Shown: piece by piece, positions 1 through 9,354 of the stretch
Layout: every line of letters starts with the position of its first letter
How positions within the stretch are numbered: the stretch's first letter is position 1
Assembly (NCBI GenBank): GCA_046153685.1
Contig: JBJXGH010000002.1
Span: 10,146-74,145, forward strand
From: CAMAPP01 sp046153685
GTDB taxonomy: Bacteria; Pseudomonadota; Alphaproteobacteria; CADEGL01
Length of the DNA stretch: 64,000 nucleotides
Reading direction: 5' to 3'
Notes under the pieces: model-generated
Database searches by the model: none
What the model was told of the DNA's origin: nothing
The model's input: only the letters and a program-made list of their open reading frames with translations
Made by a program: the position numbers and the translations under genes

Positions 1-730
1 TCTTGGCGATGGCGATGCAATCGGCCTGGCTCAGGCCGTCCTTGAGCATTTCGTCGCCGGGCATGCGAATGCCGAGCAGATAGTCGCGCCCGACCTCGCG
101 CCGCACCTCCTCGAGCGCTTCGAGGCCAAAGCGCACACGATTCTCAAGACTGCCGCCGTATTCGTCCTCGCGGAAGTTCATCGCGGGCGACCAGAATTGC
201 TCGACCAATGTCGCCGATTGGAACGACATCTCGACGCCGTCCATGCCGCCCTCGCGCGCGCGCCGCGCCGCTTGGGCGTAATCGCGCTGCACGCGCCGGA
301 TATCGTGCAACTCCATGACTGCCGGGAACGCGCGGTGGATCGGTTCACGCCGGCACGAGGGCGAGAAGGCGGGAAACCAGTTCTCGGAGTCCCAGCGCTC
401 ACGCCGCCCGCCATGGGTGAGCTGAATGGTGCAAGCCGCGCCCTGATCGTGGATGGCGGAGGTCAGGCGCTTCATCTCCGGAATGATCCAGTCCTCGGAA
501 GCGTTTATCTGGCCGTAATGGTAAGAATTCTCGGCCGATACGCCGGTCGCCCCGCCGCATTGCGCGAGCCCGAGCCCGCCCCTGGCTTTCTCGGCCTGGT
601 AGCGGATATAGCGCTCGGTGATATGGCCGCCCTTGTTGTAACCGGGGCAATGGCTTGAGCTGAACACCCGGTTGCGGAACGTGATCGTGTTGATCGTGAG
701 CGGCTTCAGCAGCGAGTCGTATTGACCCAT
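1..730 (-). CDS. NADH:flavin oxidoreductase (Old Yellow Enzyme barrel), 3' end outside window
   Basis: N-terminal 243 codons of an FMN-binding TIM barrel; the frame is still open at base 1, so the C-terminus lies outside. The start ATG (728-730) has a GGAGG-type site just upstream. Directly seen: MGQYDSLLKPL start, a GGATG loop, the QLTHGGRRE motif that carries the active-site His of this family, an NFREDEYGGSLENR segment and a GIRMPGDEM strand, all lining up with the complete neighbour upstream (809-2848). That neighbour is a TMADH/DgcA-like enzyme with added Fe-S and NAD(P)/FAD domains, so this one probably also belongs to the amine or N-methyl dehydrogenase branch. It lies 78 bp downstream of its paralogue, last visible gene of the sarcosine oxidase operon. 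Substrate unknown; a dienoyl-CoA reductase cannot be excluded from the visible part. Confidence 0.88.
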   Translation of the reverse strand, partial: MGQYDSLLKPLTINTITFRNRVFSSSHCPGYNKGGHITERYIRYQAEKARGGLGLAQCGGATGVSAENSYHYGQINASEDWIIPEMKRLTSAIHDQGAACTIQLTHGGRRERWDSENWFPAFSPSCRREPIHRAFPAVMELHDIRRVQRDYAQAARRAREGGMDGVEMSFQSATLVEQFWSPAMNFREDEYGGSLENRVRFGLEALEEVRREVGRDYLLGIRMPGDEMLKDGLSQADCIAIAK

Positions 731-808
731 GGCTTCCTCCCCGGAAGGGCTACGTTTTCACAGTGTGCGCGCCACGACAACGCGACCAATTTCCGGAAAT
801 CGCCCAGC

Positions 809-2848
809 TCAAAAATCCTTGCACAAGCGCAACGAATCGTGGATCGCCGCATGGATATTGCGCGAGGTCCAGGCATCACCCACGCGGAACAGTCGGAACC
901 GCCCGGACGGGTTGGCCGCGATCGCCTGCCCTTGCCCGGCGACAAGGGCGCGCATGTCGATCTCGCCGAAATTGACCGCGTAGGGTTTCAGCGCGTCGTA
1001 CAATTCCTCGTTCGCCAGCGTGCCGTGCTCGGCGACGACTTGGTCGACTTCACGCTCCTCCTCCTCGAAGGTAAATTCGTTGCGCAACACCGCGACCAGG
1101 CCATTGCCCTCGCGCCGCAATGCGATCAGGCCGAGGTCGGGCGATATGACCACGCCCTTGGCATAGAGCCGGCGCAGGAAGGGCGGGAAATTGACCATGC
1201 CAAGCTCGGCCATGAGCTGGCGGTCGGGAGTCGCGATCTCGACCTGGCTGCCGCGTTCGGCCATGTAATCCGCGGCCGAGGGCGCATGTTCGGCCCCATT
1301 GTCATCATACACCAGCACACGTTCACCCGGCGCCACGCGCCCGGTAAGAATGTCCCAAGTCGTTGTCGCGAGCTCCGCGCCCTTGAAAAAACCGGGATTG
1401 GGCTGTCCACCCGCGGCGATCACGACGATATCAGGATTTTCGCCGAGCACGTCACCCACTTGCGCGGCCCGACCCAAACGAAGATCGACGCCGAGTTTGC
1501 GCACCTGGCCGTCGAGCCAGCGCGGAATCCCCGAGAGCGACTCGCGCCAGCCCGCGCGCGCCGCGATGTTCACCTGGCCGCCCGTGCGCTCCTCGCGCTC
1601 GAAAAGAACGACTCCGTGGCCACGCAGGGCCGAAACGCGCGCAGCCTCGAGCCCGGCGGGCCCCGCGCCAACCACGACCACGCGCAGCCTACCCGCGGCC
1701 TTCGCCACCGCGTGCGGCAAGGTGCGTTCACGCCCGGTGGCGGCATTCTGGATGCACAGCGCGTCCTTGGCCTGTAGCACCCGGTCGATGCAGTAGACCG
1801 CACCCACGCATTGGCGAATGTCGTCCACCCGATCCTCGCGCAACTTGTTCACGAGATGAGGGTCGGCGATCAGGGCTCGTGTCATGCCCGCCATGTCGAT
1901 ATGGCCGTCCGCGATCGCGCGCGCGGCGGTGGCGACATCGGCAAGGCGCGTGGCATGAAACACGGGCAGGTCGATTTCCGCCTTGATCGCGCTGGCAAGG
2001 TGGAGATAGGGCGCAAGTGCCGCGTCCATGCCGATATAGCTCAAGGCGTTCGAGCGATAGTCGCGACCTTGCGCCGCCATGATGTTGACGAAATCGATGA
2101 GACCCGAGCGCGCATAGGCTCGGGCAATCTCGATACACTCCTCATGGCCAAGGCCGGACTTGATCATCTCGTCGCCCGACATGCGGATGCCGACGATGAA
2201 ATCCGGGCCGACGAGCGCCCGAACCTCGCCAAGCACCTCCAGGCCGAAGCGCATGCGGTTCTCGAGGCTGCCGCCGTATTCGTCGGTGCGGCGATTGACG
2301 TCGGGCGACCAGAATTGATCGATCAAGGTCTGATTGGCGCAACTCACCTCCACCCCATCGAGCTCGCCTTCCTTCGCGCGCCACGCGGCGCGGGCGTAAT
2401 CGGTGCGCACGCGGGCAATATCGCGGCTGTCCATGGCGACGGGGAAGGACCGGTGCACGGGCTCGCGCATCGGCGAGGGCGCGAAGGCGGGAAGCCAATT
2501 GGCGATGTCCCAGCGCTCGCGACGTCCGCCATGGCGGATCTGCACCATGCATGCCGCGCCGTGGCGATGGATGGCCTCGGCCATGCGCCGGTAATCGGAA
2601 ATGATGTCGTCTGTTGCGCCGTTAAGCTGGCCGTAATCGATGGAGTTCTCGACCGAGGTTGCGGTCGCACCGCCGAATTGGGTGAGGCCGACGCCGCCCT
2701 TGGCCTTTTCTTCCTGATAGCGCACATAGCGTTCGGTCACCCGCCCGCCCGCGGCGTAACCCGGTGCGTGGCCGGTCGAGAGCACACGATTGCGGATCAT
2801 GAGGCCCTTGAGCCGCAATGGCTTAAGCAGCGCATCGTACTGGGTCAT
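809..2848 (-). CDS. TMADH/DgcA-like FMN, Fe-S and dinucleotide-binding oxidoreductase
   Basis: 679 aa. Residues 1-335 form an Old Yellow Enzyme-type FMN barrel (QIRHGGRRE near 103-111, DEYGGSLENR near 189-198); 340-370 a cysteine cluster; about 390-679 a dinucleotide-binding half with VVVGAGPAGLEAARV. This architecture is shared by trimethylamine and dimethylamine dehydrogenases, 2,4-dienoyl-CoA reductase and the dimethylglycine or N-methylproline demethylases (DgcA/Stc2-like). Lying 12 bp after soxG, a role in removing an N-methyl group from dimethylglycine or a similar compound to supply sarcosine is the best inference. Odd point: the cluster reads C347-x2-A350-x2-C353-x11-C365, so the second of four canonical Fe-S cysteines is alanine. 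I believe some DgcA-type relatives have similar sequence there but could not check. Confidence 0.88.
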   Translation of the reverse strand: MTQYDALLKPLRLKGLMIRNRVLSTGHAPGYAAGGRVTERYVRYQEEKAKGGVGLTQFGGATATSVENSIDYGQLNGATDDIISDYRRMAEAIHRHGAACMVQIRHGGRRERWDIANWLPAFAPSPMREPVHRSFPVAMDSRDIARVRTDYARAAWRAKEGELDGVEVSCANQTLIDQFWSPDVNRRTDEYGGSLENRMRFGLEVLGEVRALVGPDFIVGIRMSGDEMIKSGLGHEECIEIARAYARSGLIDFVNIMAAQGRDYRSNALSYIGMDAALAPYLHLASAIKAEIDLPVFHATRLADVATAARAIADGHIDMAGMTRALIADPHLVNKLREDRVDDIRQCVGAVYCIDRVLQAKDALCIQNAATGRERTLPHAVAKAAGRLRVVVVGAGPAGLEAARVSALRGHGVVLFEREERTGGQVNIAARAGWRESLSGIPRWLDGQVRKLGVDLRLGRAAQVGDVLGENPDIVVIAAGGQPNPGFFKGAELATTTWDILTGRVAPGERVLVYDDNGAEHAPSAADYMAERGSQVEIATPDRQLMAELGMVNFPPFLRRLYAKGVVISPDLGLIALRREGNGLVAVLRNEFTFEEEEREVDQVVAEHGTLANEELYDALKPYAVNFGEIDMRALVAGQGQAIAANPSGRFRLFRVGDAWTSRNIHAAIHDSLRLCKDF

Positions 2849-2860
2849 GATGCTTCCTTA

Positions 2861-3466
2861 TCAGGGTCGGGCGATGCTCACGCCGTACTCGCTCGCGGCG
2901 TCCTCGAGCCAGCGCCAGAGATAGCGTGCCTGGCTGCGCAGCACGTAAAGATCGTAACTCGGCGTATCGTCGCGCTGGTCGATCAAGACCGCGACCTTGG
3001 CCAGGCGGCTTTGGGCGCAGCGCATCGGCCCGAATGCGCGCACATGGAGGTCGAGCGGACAGCCCTTGGCGAGCACGTCGCGCGCGCGGGCGCCGGACAG
3101 GGCGACGACCGCCCGCGCGTCGGAATTGTCGGTAACCGAAACGTGCATACCGGCAAGCGCGGCATCGAGCGCCGCGGCCAAATTCTCGCCCTCGCCCGCA
3201 ACCACCAGCCAATCATTGGGGCCGAGCCAAAGCACGCGATGGCGCGTGCCCTCGGCGACGGTGTTCGGCTCGACGGGCAAGTCCACCCCGAGCGCCTGGC
3301 GGGCGCGGTCGAGGAAGCCGCGATCGGCGCCGTCGCCGCGCAGATTGACCAGGATCACGCGTTCGCGTTCGCCCATCGTAACGCCTGCCGCACCGTCAGC
3401 GGCCGCGGCGCGCGCCGCAAGTCCGAGCGATGCCAGCGGGCTTTGGCGCAAATAGCCTTCAAACAT
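2861..3466 (-). CDS. soxG: Sarcosine oxidase gamma subunit
   Basis: 201 aa. SoxG is the small, cofactor-free, GcvT-fold subunit of heterotetrameric sarcosine oxidase, which oxidatively demethylates sarcosine to glycine with transfer of the one-carbon unit to tetrahydrofolate. Seen here: start MFEGYLRQSPL, a central WLGPNDWLVV segment typical of the family, and a C-terminal Y(D)LYVLRSQARYLWRWLEDA helix. The start ATG (3464-3466) overlaps the soxA stop by 8 bp, so translation is coupled; a longer in-frame extension has no family resemblance and was discarded. It lies between soxA and the TMADH-like gene in one operon read right to left. Confidence 0.9.
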   Translation of the reverse strand: MFEGYLRQSPLASLGLAARAAAADGAAGVTMGERERVILVNLRGDGADRGFLDRARQALGVDLPVEPNTVAEGTRHRVLWLGPNDWLVVAGEGENLAAALDAALAGMHVSVTDNSDARAVVALSGARARDVLAKGCPLDLHVRAFGPMRCAQSRLAKVAVLIDQRDDTPSYDLYVLRSQARYLWRWLEDAASEYGVSIARP

Positions 3467-6400
3467 GGAGGCGTTTCCCTTCCGGATCGTAGAATACGGG
3501 TGAACCGATTTCCGCCTCGACCACGCGGTCCTCGAGCGGCAGGCGCACCGTCTGGCCGTGGCGTTTGTGCCCGCCCGAGACCAGGGCAAGCGCGATCGAA
3601 CGCCCGAGCGCGCCGCTCCAATAGCTCGACGTGACGTGCCCGACCATCTTCATCGGCGGCTTCGGCATGATCTGATCGACGATCTGGGCACCCTCGGGCA
3701 GGACGACATTGGGATCCTTGGTCAGCAAGCCGACGAGTTGCTTGCGGTCGTCGCGCACCATGTCCGAGCGCGATAGCGAACGCTTGCCGAGAAAGTCGGG
3801 CTTCTTCTTGCCGACGATCCAGTCCATGCCGAGATCGATGGGCGTGGCCGTGCCGTCGGCCTCCTGACCCACGATGATGAAACCCTTTTCCGCGCGCAGC
3901 ACGTGCAATGCCTCGGTGCCGTAGGGCGTGATGCCGTACTTGGCGCCCGCCATCATGCACGCGATCCACAGCGCAAGGCCCGAGGACGAAGGCACGGAAA
4001 TCTCAAAGCCAAGTTCGCCCGAGAAGCTCACGCGGAACACGCGCGCGGGCAGGCCCGCCACGCGCCCGGTACGCATGGCCATGTGCGGGAAGGAAGCAGG
4101 CGAGAGATCGATGTCCTTGCACAGCTCGTGCATGAGATCGCGCGCACGCGGCCCCGCGAGCGCGATGGTCGCCCATTGCTCGGTCACCGACGTCGCCCAG
4201 ACGCGCCAGTCGAGCCATTCGCATTGCAGCCATTCCTCGATCCAGCCGAACACGCGCGCCGCGCCGCCGGTCGTCGTGGTCATGTAATAGTGATTTTCGC
4301 CGATGCGCGTGGTCACGCCATCGTCGAAGACCATGCCGTCCTCGCCGAGCATGAGCCCGTAGCGCGACCGGCCGATCGCCAAATTATCCCAGGAATTGGT
4401 GTAAACCATGTTCAGGAGCTTTACGGCGTCGGGGCCGCGCAGCTCGATCTTGCCCAAGGTGGACGCGTCCATGATGCCGAGCGATTGGCGCACCGCCTTG
4501 CACTCGCGCCGGACGGCCGCTTCCATGTCTTCGCCCGCTTTGGGGTAGTGGCGCGCGCGCAGCCATTGGCCGACCGGTTCGAATTCGGCCGCCGCCATGA
4601 CATGCCATTCGTGGATGGGCGTCGTGCGATCGACATCGGACAAATCGCCGACATCACTGCCCGCAAGGGCGCCGTACGTCACCGGCGTGTAGGGCGGGCG
4701 GAACGTCGTGGTGCCGATCTCGGGGATGGGTTTGCCCAGGCTCTCGGCCAGGATCGCCAAGCCGGCGACATTGCTGGTCTTGCCCTGATCGGGCCCCATG
4801 CCGAGCGTGGTGTAGCGCTTGGTGTGTTCGACCGAGCGATAACCCTCGCGCGCGGCGAGGCGCACGTCCGCCGCGGTCACGTCATTGGCGAGATCGACGA
4901 AGTGCTTGGCCTTGCCGTGACCGACGGGAACCTTGCCGGGCACCACCCAGAGCGCGCGCGGCGCGGTCTCGCCGGGCTGATCGGCCGAGAAGGTGCGAGG
5001 CGGGGCATCGAAACCCGCAACCGCGGATGCGGCGGCGCCGGCCGCATAGCCTTCGTCGAGGCAATCGGCCAAGCCGAACGAGCCATTGCACGCGCCGGCC
5101 GAGCGCTCGACTTGTTTGGAGCGTTCGGGCACGAAACACAGCCGCTGATCGCAATAGCGAAGCTTGCCGCCCGATTGGGAGAACAGATGCACGCTCGGGC
5201 TCCAGCCGCCAGAAACCGCAACCAGATCGCAATCGATGCGCCGGGGCGTGCCGTGCACCTTATCGCCCTCGGGATTGAGCAACATGACCTCGACCGCCTG
5301 CACGCGCTTGCTCCCGAGCGTGGCGGCAATGGCGTGGCCGGCCAGAACCTCGATGCCGCGCTCGCGCGCCTTCGTGGGCAGGGGGCCCTGCGCATCCGCA
5401 CGCAGATCGACGATGGCACCGACTGGAATGCCGGCATCGGCCAAATCGATGGCCGCGCCATAGGCGCCGTCGTTATTGGTGAACACCACGGCGCGGCTGC
5501 CGGGTCGTGCGCCGAAGCGATTGGCATAATTTCGCGCGGCATCGGCCAACATGACGCCCGGACGGTCGTTGTCCGCGAACACGAGGGGGCGTTCGATGGA
5601 GCCGGTGGCCAGCACCACCTGCTTGGCACGCACCTTCCACAAACGCTCGCGCACCATTCCATTGCCGCCATTGGGCCCCAAATGATCGGTCTTGCGTTCG
5701 GCGATGGCGAGGAAATTGTGGTCGTAATAGCCGAACACGGTTGCGCGCCGAAGCACGCGAACCTCCGGGTTTTCGGCGATTTCCGCCGCCACGCGCGCGG
5801 CCCAATCCGCGCCCGGCAGATCGTCGATGACATCGCGCCGGCCCAGCAGCGAGCCGCCGAATTCGCCTTGTTCGTCGGCGAGGATGACGCGCGCGCCCGA
5901 GCGTGAAGCGGCCAGCGCCGCCGCCAGGCCCGCGGGCCCACCGCCCGCAACCAGGACGTCGCAATGGACGTGCATCTTATCGTAGCGGTCGGGGTCCGGC
6001 GCCTCGGGCGCGCGGCCCAATCCCGCCGCCCGGCGGATGAAATACTCGTATTTCATCCAGAACGAAGACGGCCACATAAAGGTCTTGTAGTAAAAGCCCG
6101 CGGGCAGAATCTTGGCACACAAATCGGCGACCTGGCCGAAATCGTGCTCGACCGTCGGCCAGCAATTCTGCGAGCGCGCAACAAGGCCATCGTACAACTC
6201 GACCTGCGTCGCCTTCGCATTGGGCACGGTATGGGCGCCGGTTTCGAGTTGCACGAGCGCGTTTGGCTCCTCGGCCCCACTCGCAAAGATTCCGCGCGGA
6301 CGGTGATATTTGAAGCTCCGGCCGACGAGCGTGACGCCGTTGGCGAGCAAGGCCGATGCCAGGGTGTCGCCCGCAAAGCCCTGATAGGAGCGGCCGTTGA

Positions 6401-6467
6401 AGGTGAAGCCGAGCGGCCGGTTGCGGTCGATCCGGCCGCCCGACGGCAGGCGAAAATTGCCCGTCAT
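3459..6467 (-). CDS. soxA: Sarcosine oxidase alpha subunit
   Basis: 1002 aa, normal for SoxA. Order of domains: N-terminal ferredoxin-like fold (about 10-100, including FASGAEEPNALVQLE but without a 2Fe-2S cysteine set, as usual for SoxA), an NAD/FAD Rossmann domain beginning at about 170 with GGGPAGLAAALAA, a second dinucleotide region (ATGSIERPLVF), and a C-terminal GcvT-like aminomethyltransferase domain (about 620-1000; VFRVSFSGELGFEI, YGTEALHVLRAEKGFI) expected to bind tetrahydrofolate. The enzyme converts sarcosine, O2 and THF to glycine, H2O2 and 5,10-methylene-THF. Its start overlaps the soxD stop (ATGA) and its end overlaps soxG. Neither glyA nor purU, often found with sox genes, is present within the window. 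Confidence 0.97.
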   Translation of the reverse strand: MTGNFRLPSGGRIDRNRPLGFTFNGRSYQGFAGDTLASALLANGVTLVGRSFKYHRPRGIFASGAEEPNALVQLETGAHTVPNAKATQVELYDGLVARSQNCWPTVEHDFGQVADLCAKILPAGFYYKTFMWPSSFWMKYEYFIRRAAGLGRAPEAPDPDRYDKMHVHCDVLVAGGGPAGLAAALAASRSGARVILADEQGEFGGSLLGRRDVIDDLPGADWAARVAAEIAENPEVRVLRRATVFGYYDHNFLAIAERKTDHLGPNGGNGMVRERLWKVRAKQVVLATGSIERPLVFADNDRPGVMLADAARNYANRFGARPGSRAVVFTNNDGAYGAAIDLADAGIPVGAIVDLRADAQGPLPTKARERGIEVLAGHAIAATLGSKRVQAVEVMLLNPEGDKVHGTPRRIDCDLVAVSGGWSPSVHLFSQSGGKLRYCDQRLCFVPERSKQVERSAGACNGSFGLADCLDEGYAAGAAASAVAGFDAPPRTFSADQPGETAPRALWVVPGKVPVGHGKAKHFVDLANDVTAADVRLAAREGYRSVEHTKRYTTLGMGPDQGKTSNVAGLAILAESLGKPIPEIGTTTFRPPYTPVTYGALAGSDVGDLSDVDRTTPIHEWHVMAAAEFEPVGQWLRARHYPKAGEDMEAAVRRECKAVRQSLGIMDASTLGKIELRGPDAVKLLNMVYTNSWDNLAIGRSRYGLMLGEDGMVFDDGVTTRIGENHYYMTTTTGGAARVFGWIEEWLQCEWLDWRVWATSVTEQWATIALAGPRARDLMHELCKDIDLSPASFPHMAMRTGRVAGLPARVFRVSFSGELGFEISVPSSSGLALWIACMMAGAKYGITPYGTEALHVLRAEKGFIIVGQEADGTATPIDLGMDWIVGKKKPDFLGKRSLSRSDMVRDDRKQLVGLLTKDPNVVLPEGAQIVDQIMPKPPMKMVGHVTSSYWSGALGRSIALALVSGGHKRHGQTVRLPLEDRVVEAEIGSPVFYDPEGKRLHV

Positions 6468-6814
6468 TGCCCGCCCTCCCGATCCGAATGGAGCGCGGGA
6501 TCAACCCGAGGTGCCGCGCGGGCCGAATACGAGACCGGTGCGATATCCGGCGCTTGCTCGTCCATCTTGTAGAAGGCCAGGAATTGGTGGGTCACCGTGT
6601 CACGCGCGGCATTGAACCAACGCCGGCAGCCATGCGAGTGCACCCAGCGCTCGAAATGCACGCCCTTCACGTTCTTGCGCATGAACAGATAATCGGCCCA
6701 CTGGGCGTCCGAAAGCGCGGCTGGATCGGCGGGGCGGACGATATGCGCCTCACCGCCGCAAGCGAATTCGCTTTCGTCGCGGGGGCCGCAGAAGGGGCAG
6801 ATGATGAGCAGCAT
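6464..6814 (-). CDS. soxD: Sarcosine oxidase delta subunit
   Basis: 116 aa. SoxD is the small zinc-binding subunit of heterotetrameric sarcosine oxidase. The zinc ligands are visible: CPFC near the N-terminus (MLLIICPFCGPRDESEF) and the later HSHGCRRWF segment giving His and Cys. The protein also has the family's YLFMRKN and ERWVHSHGCRRWFNAARDT stretches. The start MLLIICPF was chosen over an upstream in-frame Met because it matches the family N-terminus. The stop overlaps the soxA ATG; the gene follows the most divergent of three SoxB paralogues by 22 bp. Confidence 0.94.
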   Translation of the reverse strand: MLLIICPFCGPRDESEFACGGEAHIVRPADPAALSDAQWADYLFMRKNVKGVHFERWVHSHGCRRWFNAARDTVTHQFLAFYKMDEQAPDIAPVSYSARAAPRVDPALHSDREGGQ

Positions 6815-6836
6815 CGGGGTCGATCCTTTTCCAATT

Positions 6837-8093
6837 CTACTTATAGCGTTCCAGCGAGCCGCTGGCGCCATGTTCGCCGATCACGCGGCCTGAATGGAAG
6901 CGTTCAAGGCCGAAGGGCGCTACCAGCGGATGGGGTTCGCCTCGCGCCAGGGTATGGGCGAAGGTCCAGCCAGAGCCGGGAATCGCCTTGAAGCCCCCCG
7001 TTCCCCAGCCGACATTGAGATATAGCCCCTCGACCGGCGTCTTGCCGATCACGGGGCTGGCATCGGCGCTGACATCGACGATGCCGCCCCATTTGCGCAG
7101 CATCCGGATGCGCGAAAAGCTCGGATAGAGCTCCAGCATCTTCTGCGTCACGTATTCGATGTGCGTGAGCGAGCCCTTCTGGCTGTAGGAATGGTATTCC
7201 TCGGTGCCCATGCCGATAACGATTTCGCCCTTATCGGACTGGTTGAGCGAAACCAGCGCCGGCGACATGACGACGGTGTGCGCGAACGGCTTCAAGGGCT
7301 CGCTGACATAGGCCTGCATGGTGTGGCTGGCGATCGGCAGGCGGATACCCGCCATACCCGCGACGACGCCGGAATGGCCCGCCGCGACAATTGCGACCGT
7401 GCGCGCGCGAATGAACCCCCGCGCGGTATCGACGCCCGCGACCCGCCCGCCCTCGCGCCGGATGCCCACGACCTCGCAATTTTGGATGATATCGACACCG
7501 CGCGAATCCGCCGCCCGCGCGTAACCCCAAGCAACCGCGTCGTGACGCGCGATTCCGGCCTTCTCCTGCCACGAGCCGCCCCATACCGGATTGGCCGCGC
7601 GCGGCGAGCAATCGAGCGCCGGTATGCGACGCGCGATCTCCTCGGGCGTGATCATGCTCACGCGAATGCCGTTCAAGCGCAGCGCGCCGACGCGGCGTGC
7701 GAGTTCGACGAGGCCCGATTTGCCGTGCGCCAGATTGATCAGGCCGCGCGGGCTGAACATGGTGTTGAAGTTGAGCTCGCCCGACAGGTCCTGCCACAAT
7801 TGCAGCGATTTGTCGTACAGGAAGGCGCTGTCGTCGTGCAGATAGTTCGAGCGGATGATCGTCGTGTTGCGGGCGACATTGCCCCCGCCCAGCCAGCCGC
7901 GCTCGACCACCGCGACATTGCGTATTCCGTGTTCGGCGGCCAGGTAATACGCCGTCGCCAGGCCGTGCCCACCGCCGCCCACGATCACGATGTCGTATCC
8001 GGGCTTGGGCTCGGGGCTGCGCCACGCCTCGGTCCAGCCTTCGTGATGGCTGCGGGCGTTGCGGGCGAGCGACCAGATGGAATATCTGCGCAT
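6837..8093 (-). CDS. soxB: SoxB-type sarcosine oxidase beta subunit (divergent copy next to soxD)
   Basis: 418 aa flavoprotein of the DAO/SoxB family; SoxB carries the substrate-oxidising FAD and, with SoxA, a covalently held FMN. Seen: MRRYSIWSLARNA start typical of SoxB, Rossmann motif IVGGGGHGLATAYYLA (37-52), ARHDAVAWG with His184 at the place of the covalent-FMN histidine, and the C-terminal GWGTGGFKAIPGSG. It sits in the canonical soxB position before soxD, yet around 171-183 it reads WGGSWQEKAGIARHD where the other two copies keep the classical LLQRRGGVARHD form, so it may not be the classical sarcosine-oxidising copy. 6 bp separate it from the next paralogue. Confidence 0.9.
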   Translation of the reverse strand: MRRYSIWSLARNARSHHEGWTEAWRSPEPKPGYDIVIVGGGGHGLATAYYLAAEHGIRNVAVVERGWLGGGNVARNTTIIRSNYLHDDSAFLYDKSLQLWQDLSGELNFNTMFSPRGLINLAHGKSGLVELARRVGALRLNGIRVSMITPEEIARRIPALDCSPRAANPVWGGSWQEKAGIARHDAVAWGYARAADSRGVDIIQNCEVVGIRREGGRVAGVDTARGFIRARTVAIVAAGHSGVVAGMAGIRLPIASHTMQAYVSEPLKPFAHTVVMSPALVSLNQSDKGEIVIGMGTEEYHSYSQKGSLTHIEYVTQKMLELYPSFSRIRMLRKWGGIVDVSADASPVIGKTPVEGLYLNVGWGTGGFKAIPGSGWTFAHTLARGEPHPLVAPFGLERFHSGRVIGEHGASGSLERYK

Positions 8094-8099
8094 GATCGC

Positions 8100-9347
8100 T
8101 CAGTGCGCGATGCCGGACGCGGCGTGCTCGTCCACCAGATCGCCGCCCGCGAAGCGGTCGAGCGAATAGCGCGCGACAAGCGGGTGGGGCTCTTCCCGCG
8201 CGATCGTGTGGGCGAACACGAAGCCAGAGCCGGGCGTGGCCTTGAAGCCGCCGGTGCCCCAGCCGCAATTGACGTACAGTCCCGCGAGCGGGGTCTTGCA
8301 GATGATGGGGCTGGCATCGGGGCAGACATCGACGATACCCGCCCATTGGCGCAGCATTCGCAGCCGGCCGAGGACTGGGAACAATTCAAGCAGCGCCGCG
8401 ACCTGATCCTCGACCACCGCGACCGAGCCGCGCTGGCCGTAGGAGTGGAACTTGTCCATCCCGGCACCCATCACGAGCTCGCCCTTGTCGGACTGGCTGA
8501 CATAGACGTGCACGGTCATCGAATTGATGACGCAGTTCAGCACGGGTTTCACGGGCTCCGACACCAGCGCTTGCAGCGCCATGGAGCGCACGGGCAGGCG
8601 CAGCCCGGCCATCTCCGCGAGCACGCTCGAATGCCCCGCAGCAACCAGCGCGACCTTCTTTGCGCCGATGGTGCCGCGCGTGGTCTCGACGCCCGTCACC
8701 CTTGCGCCCTCGCGCCGAAGTCCGACGACCTCGCAGTTCTGGACGATATCGACGCCGCGCGCGTCGGCTGCGCGCGCGAAGCCCCAGGCGACCGCATCGT
8801 GCCGGGCGACGCCGCCGCGCCGTTGGAGCAGCGCGCCTAAAACGGGATAGCGGATATGGGGCGAGGTTTCGATGATCGGGATGTGCCGGGCCAGGTCCGC
8901 GCGCGGCACGAACACGGAATCGATGCCGTTCAGGCGCATGGCGTGCGCCCGGCGATGGGCATCCTGAACCTCGTGCGCGGTGTGGCAAAGCATGTAGAGC
9001 CCGCGCTGGGACAACATGACGTTGTAATTGAGGTCGGCCGAGAGACCCTCGAACAGCTTCAGCGATTTTTCGTAGAGCGCGGCGCTCTCGTCGCGGAGGT
9101 AGTTCGAGCGCACGACCGTGGTGTTGCGCCCCGCATTGCCGCCGCCGAGCCAGCCGCGTTCCAAGACCGCCACGTTGGCGATGCCGTGTTCCTTGGCAAG
9201 ATAGTACGCGGTCGCAAGACCATGCCCGCCGCCGCCGACGATCACCACGTCGTATGCGGGCTTGGGATCGGGGCTGCGCCAGGCCTTGGGCCAGTTTTCG
9301 TGGTGCGTGCAAGCGTTGCGCGCAAGCGACCAAAGGGAATAGCCCAT
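8100..9347 (-). CDS. SoxB-like FAD-dependent oxidoreductase, second copy
   Basis: 415 aa, clearly paralogous to both flanking SoxB proteins over its whole length. Visible: MGYSLWSLARNACTHHENW start, IVGGGGHGLATAYYLAKEHGIANVAVLE, GGNAGRNTTVVRSNYL, ARHDAVAWGFARAADARGVDI with the covalent-FMN type His, and GWGTGGFKATPGSGFVFAHTIAREEPH at the end. The RRGGVARHD context is the classical SoxB form. Short gaps of 6 and 7 bp to its neighbours place it in the same transcript. It could be an alternative beta subunit that gives the SoxADG core a different amine specificity, or a free-standing amine oxidase; sequence alone does not decide. Confidence 0.88.
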   Translation of the reverse strand: MGYSLWSLARNACTHHENWPKAWRSPDPKPAYDVVIVGGGGHGLATAYYLAKEHGIANVAVLERGWLGGGNAGRNTTVVRSNYLRDESAALYEKSLKLFEGLSADLNYNVMLSQRGLYMLCHTAHEVQDAHRRAHAMRLNGIDSVFVPRADLARHIPIIETSPHIRYPVLGALLQRRGGVARHDAVAWGFARAADARGVDIVQNCEVVGLRREGARVTGVETTRGTIGAKKVALVAAGHSSVLAEMAGLRLPVRSMALQALVSEPVKPVLNCVINSMTVHVYVSQSDKGELVMGAGMDKFHSYGQRGSVAVVEDQVAALLELFPVLGRLRMLRQWAGIVDVCPDASPIICKTPLAGLYVNCGWGTGGFKATPGSGFVFAHTIAREEPHPLVARYSLDRFAGGDLVDEHAASGIAH

Positions 9348-9354
9348 CGCGCCC

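Noticed and set aside
1811..3634. 607-codon open frame on the plus strand
   Set aside because: Antisense to the TMADH-like gene and soxG; composition and lack of family motifs show it is a GC-rich shadow frame.
3903..5906. 667-codon open frame on the plus strand
   Set aside because: Lies entirely opposite soxA; no domain resemblance.
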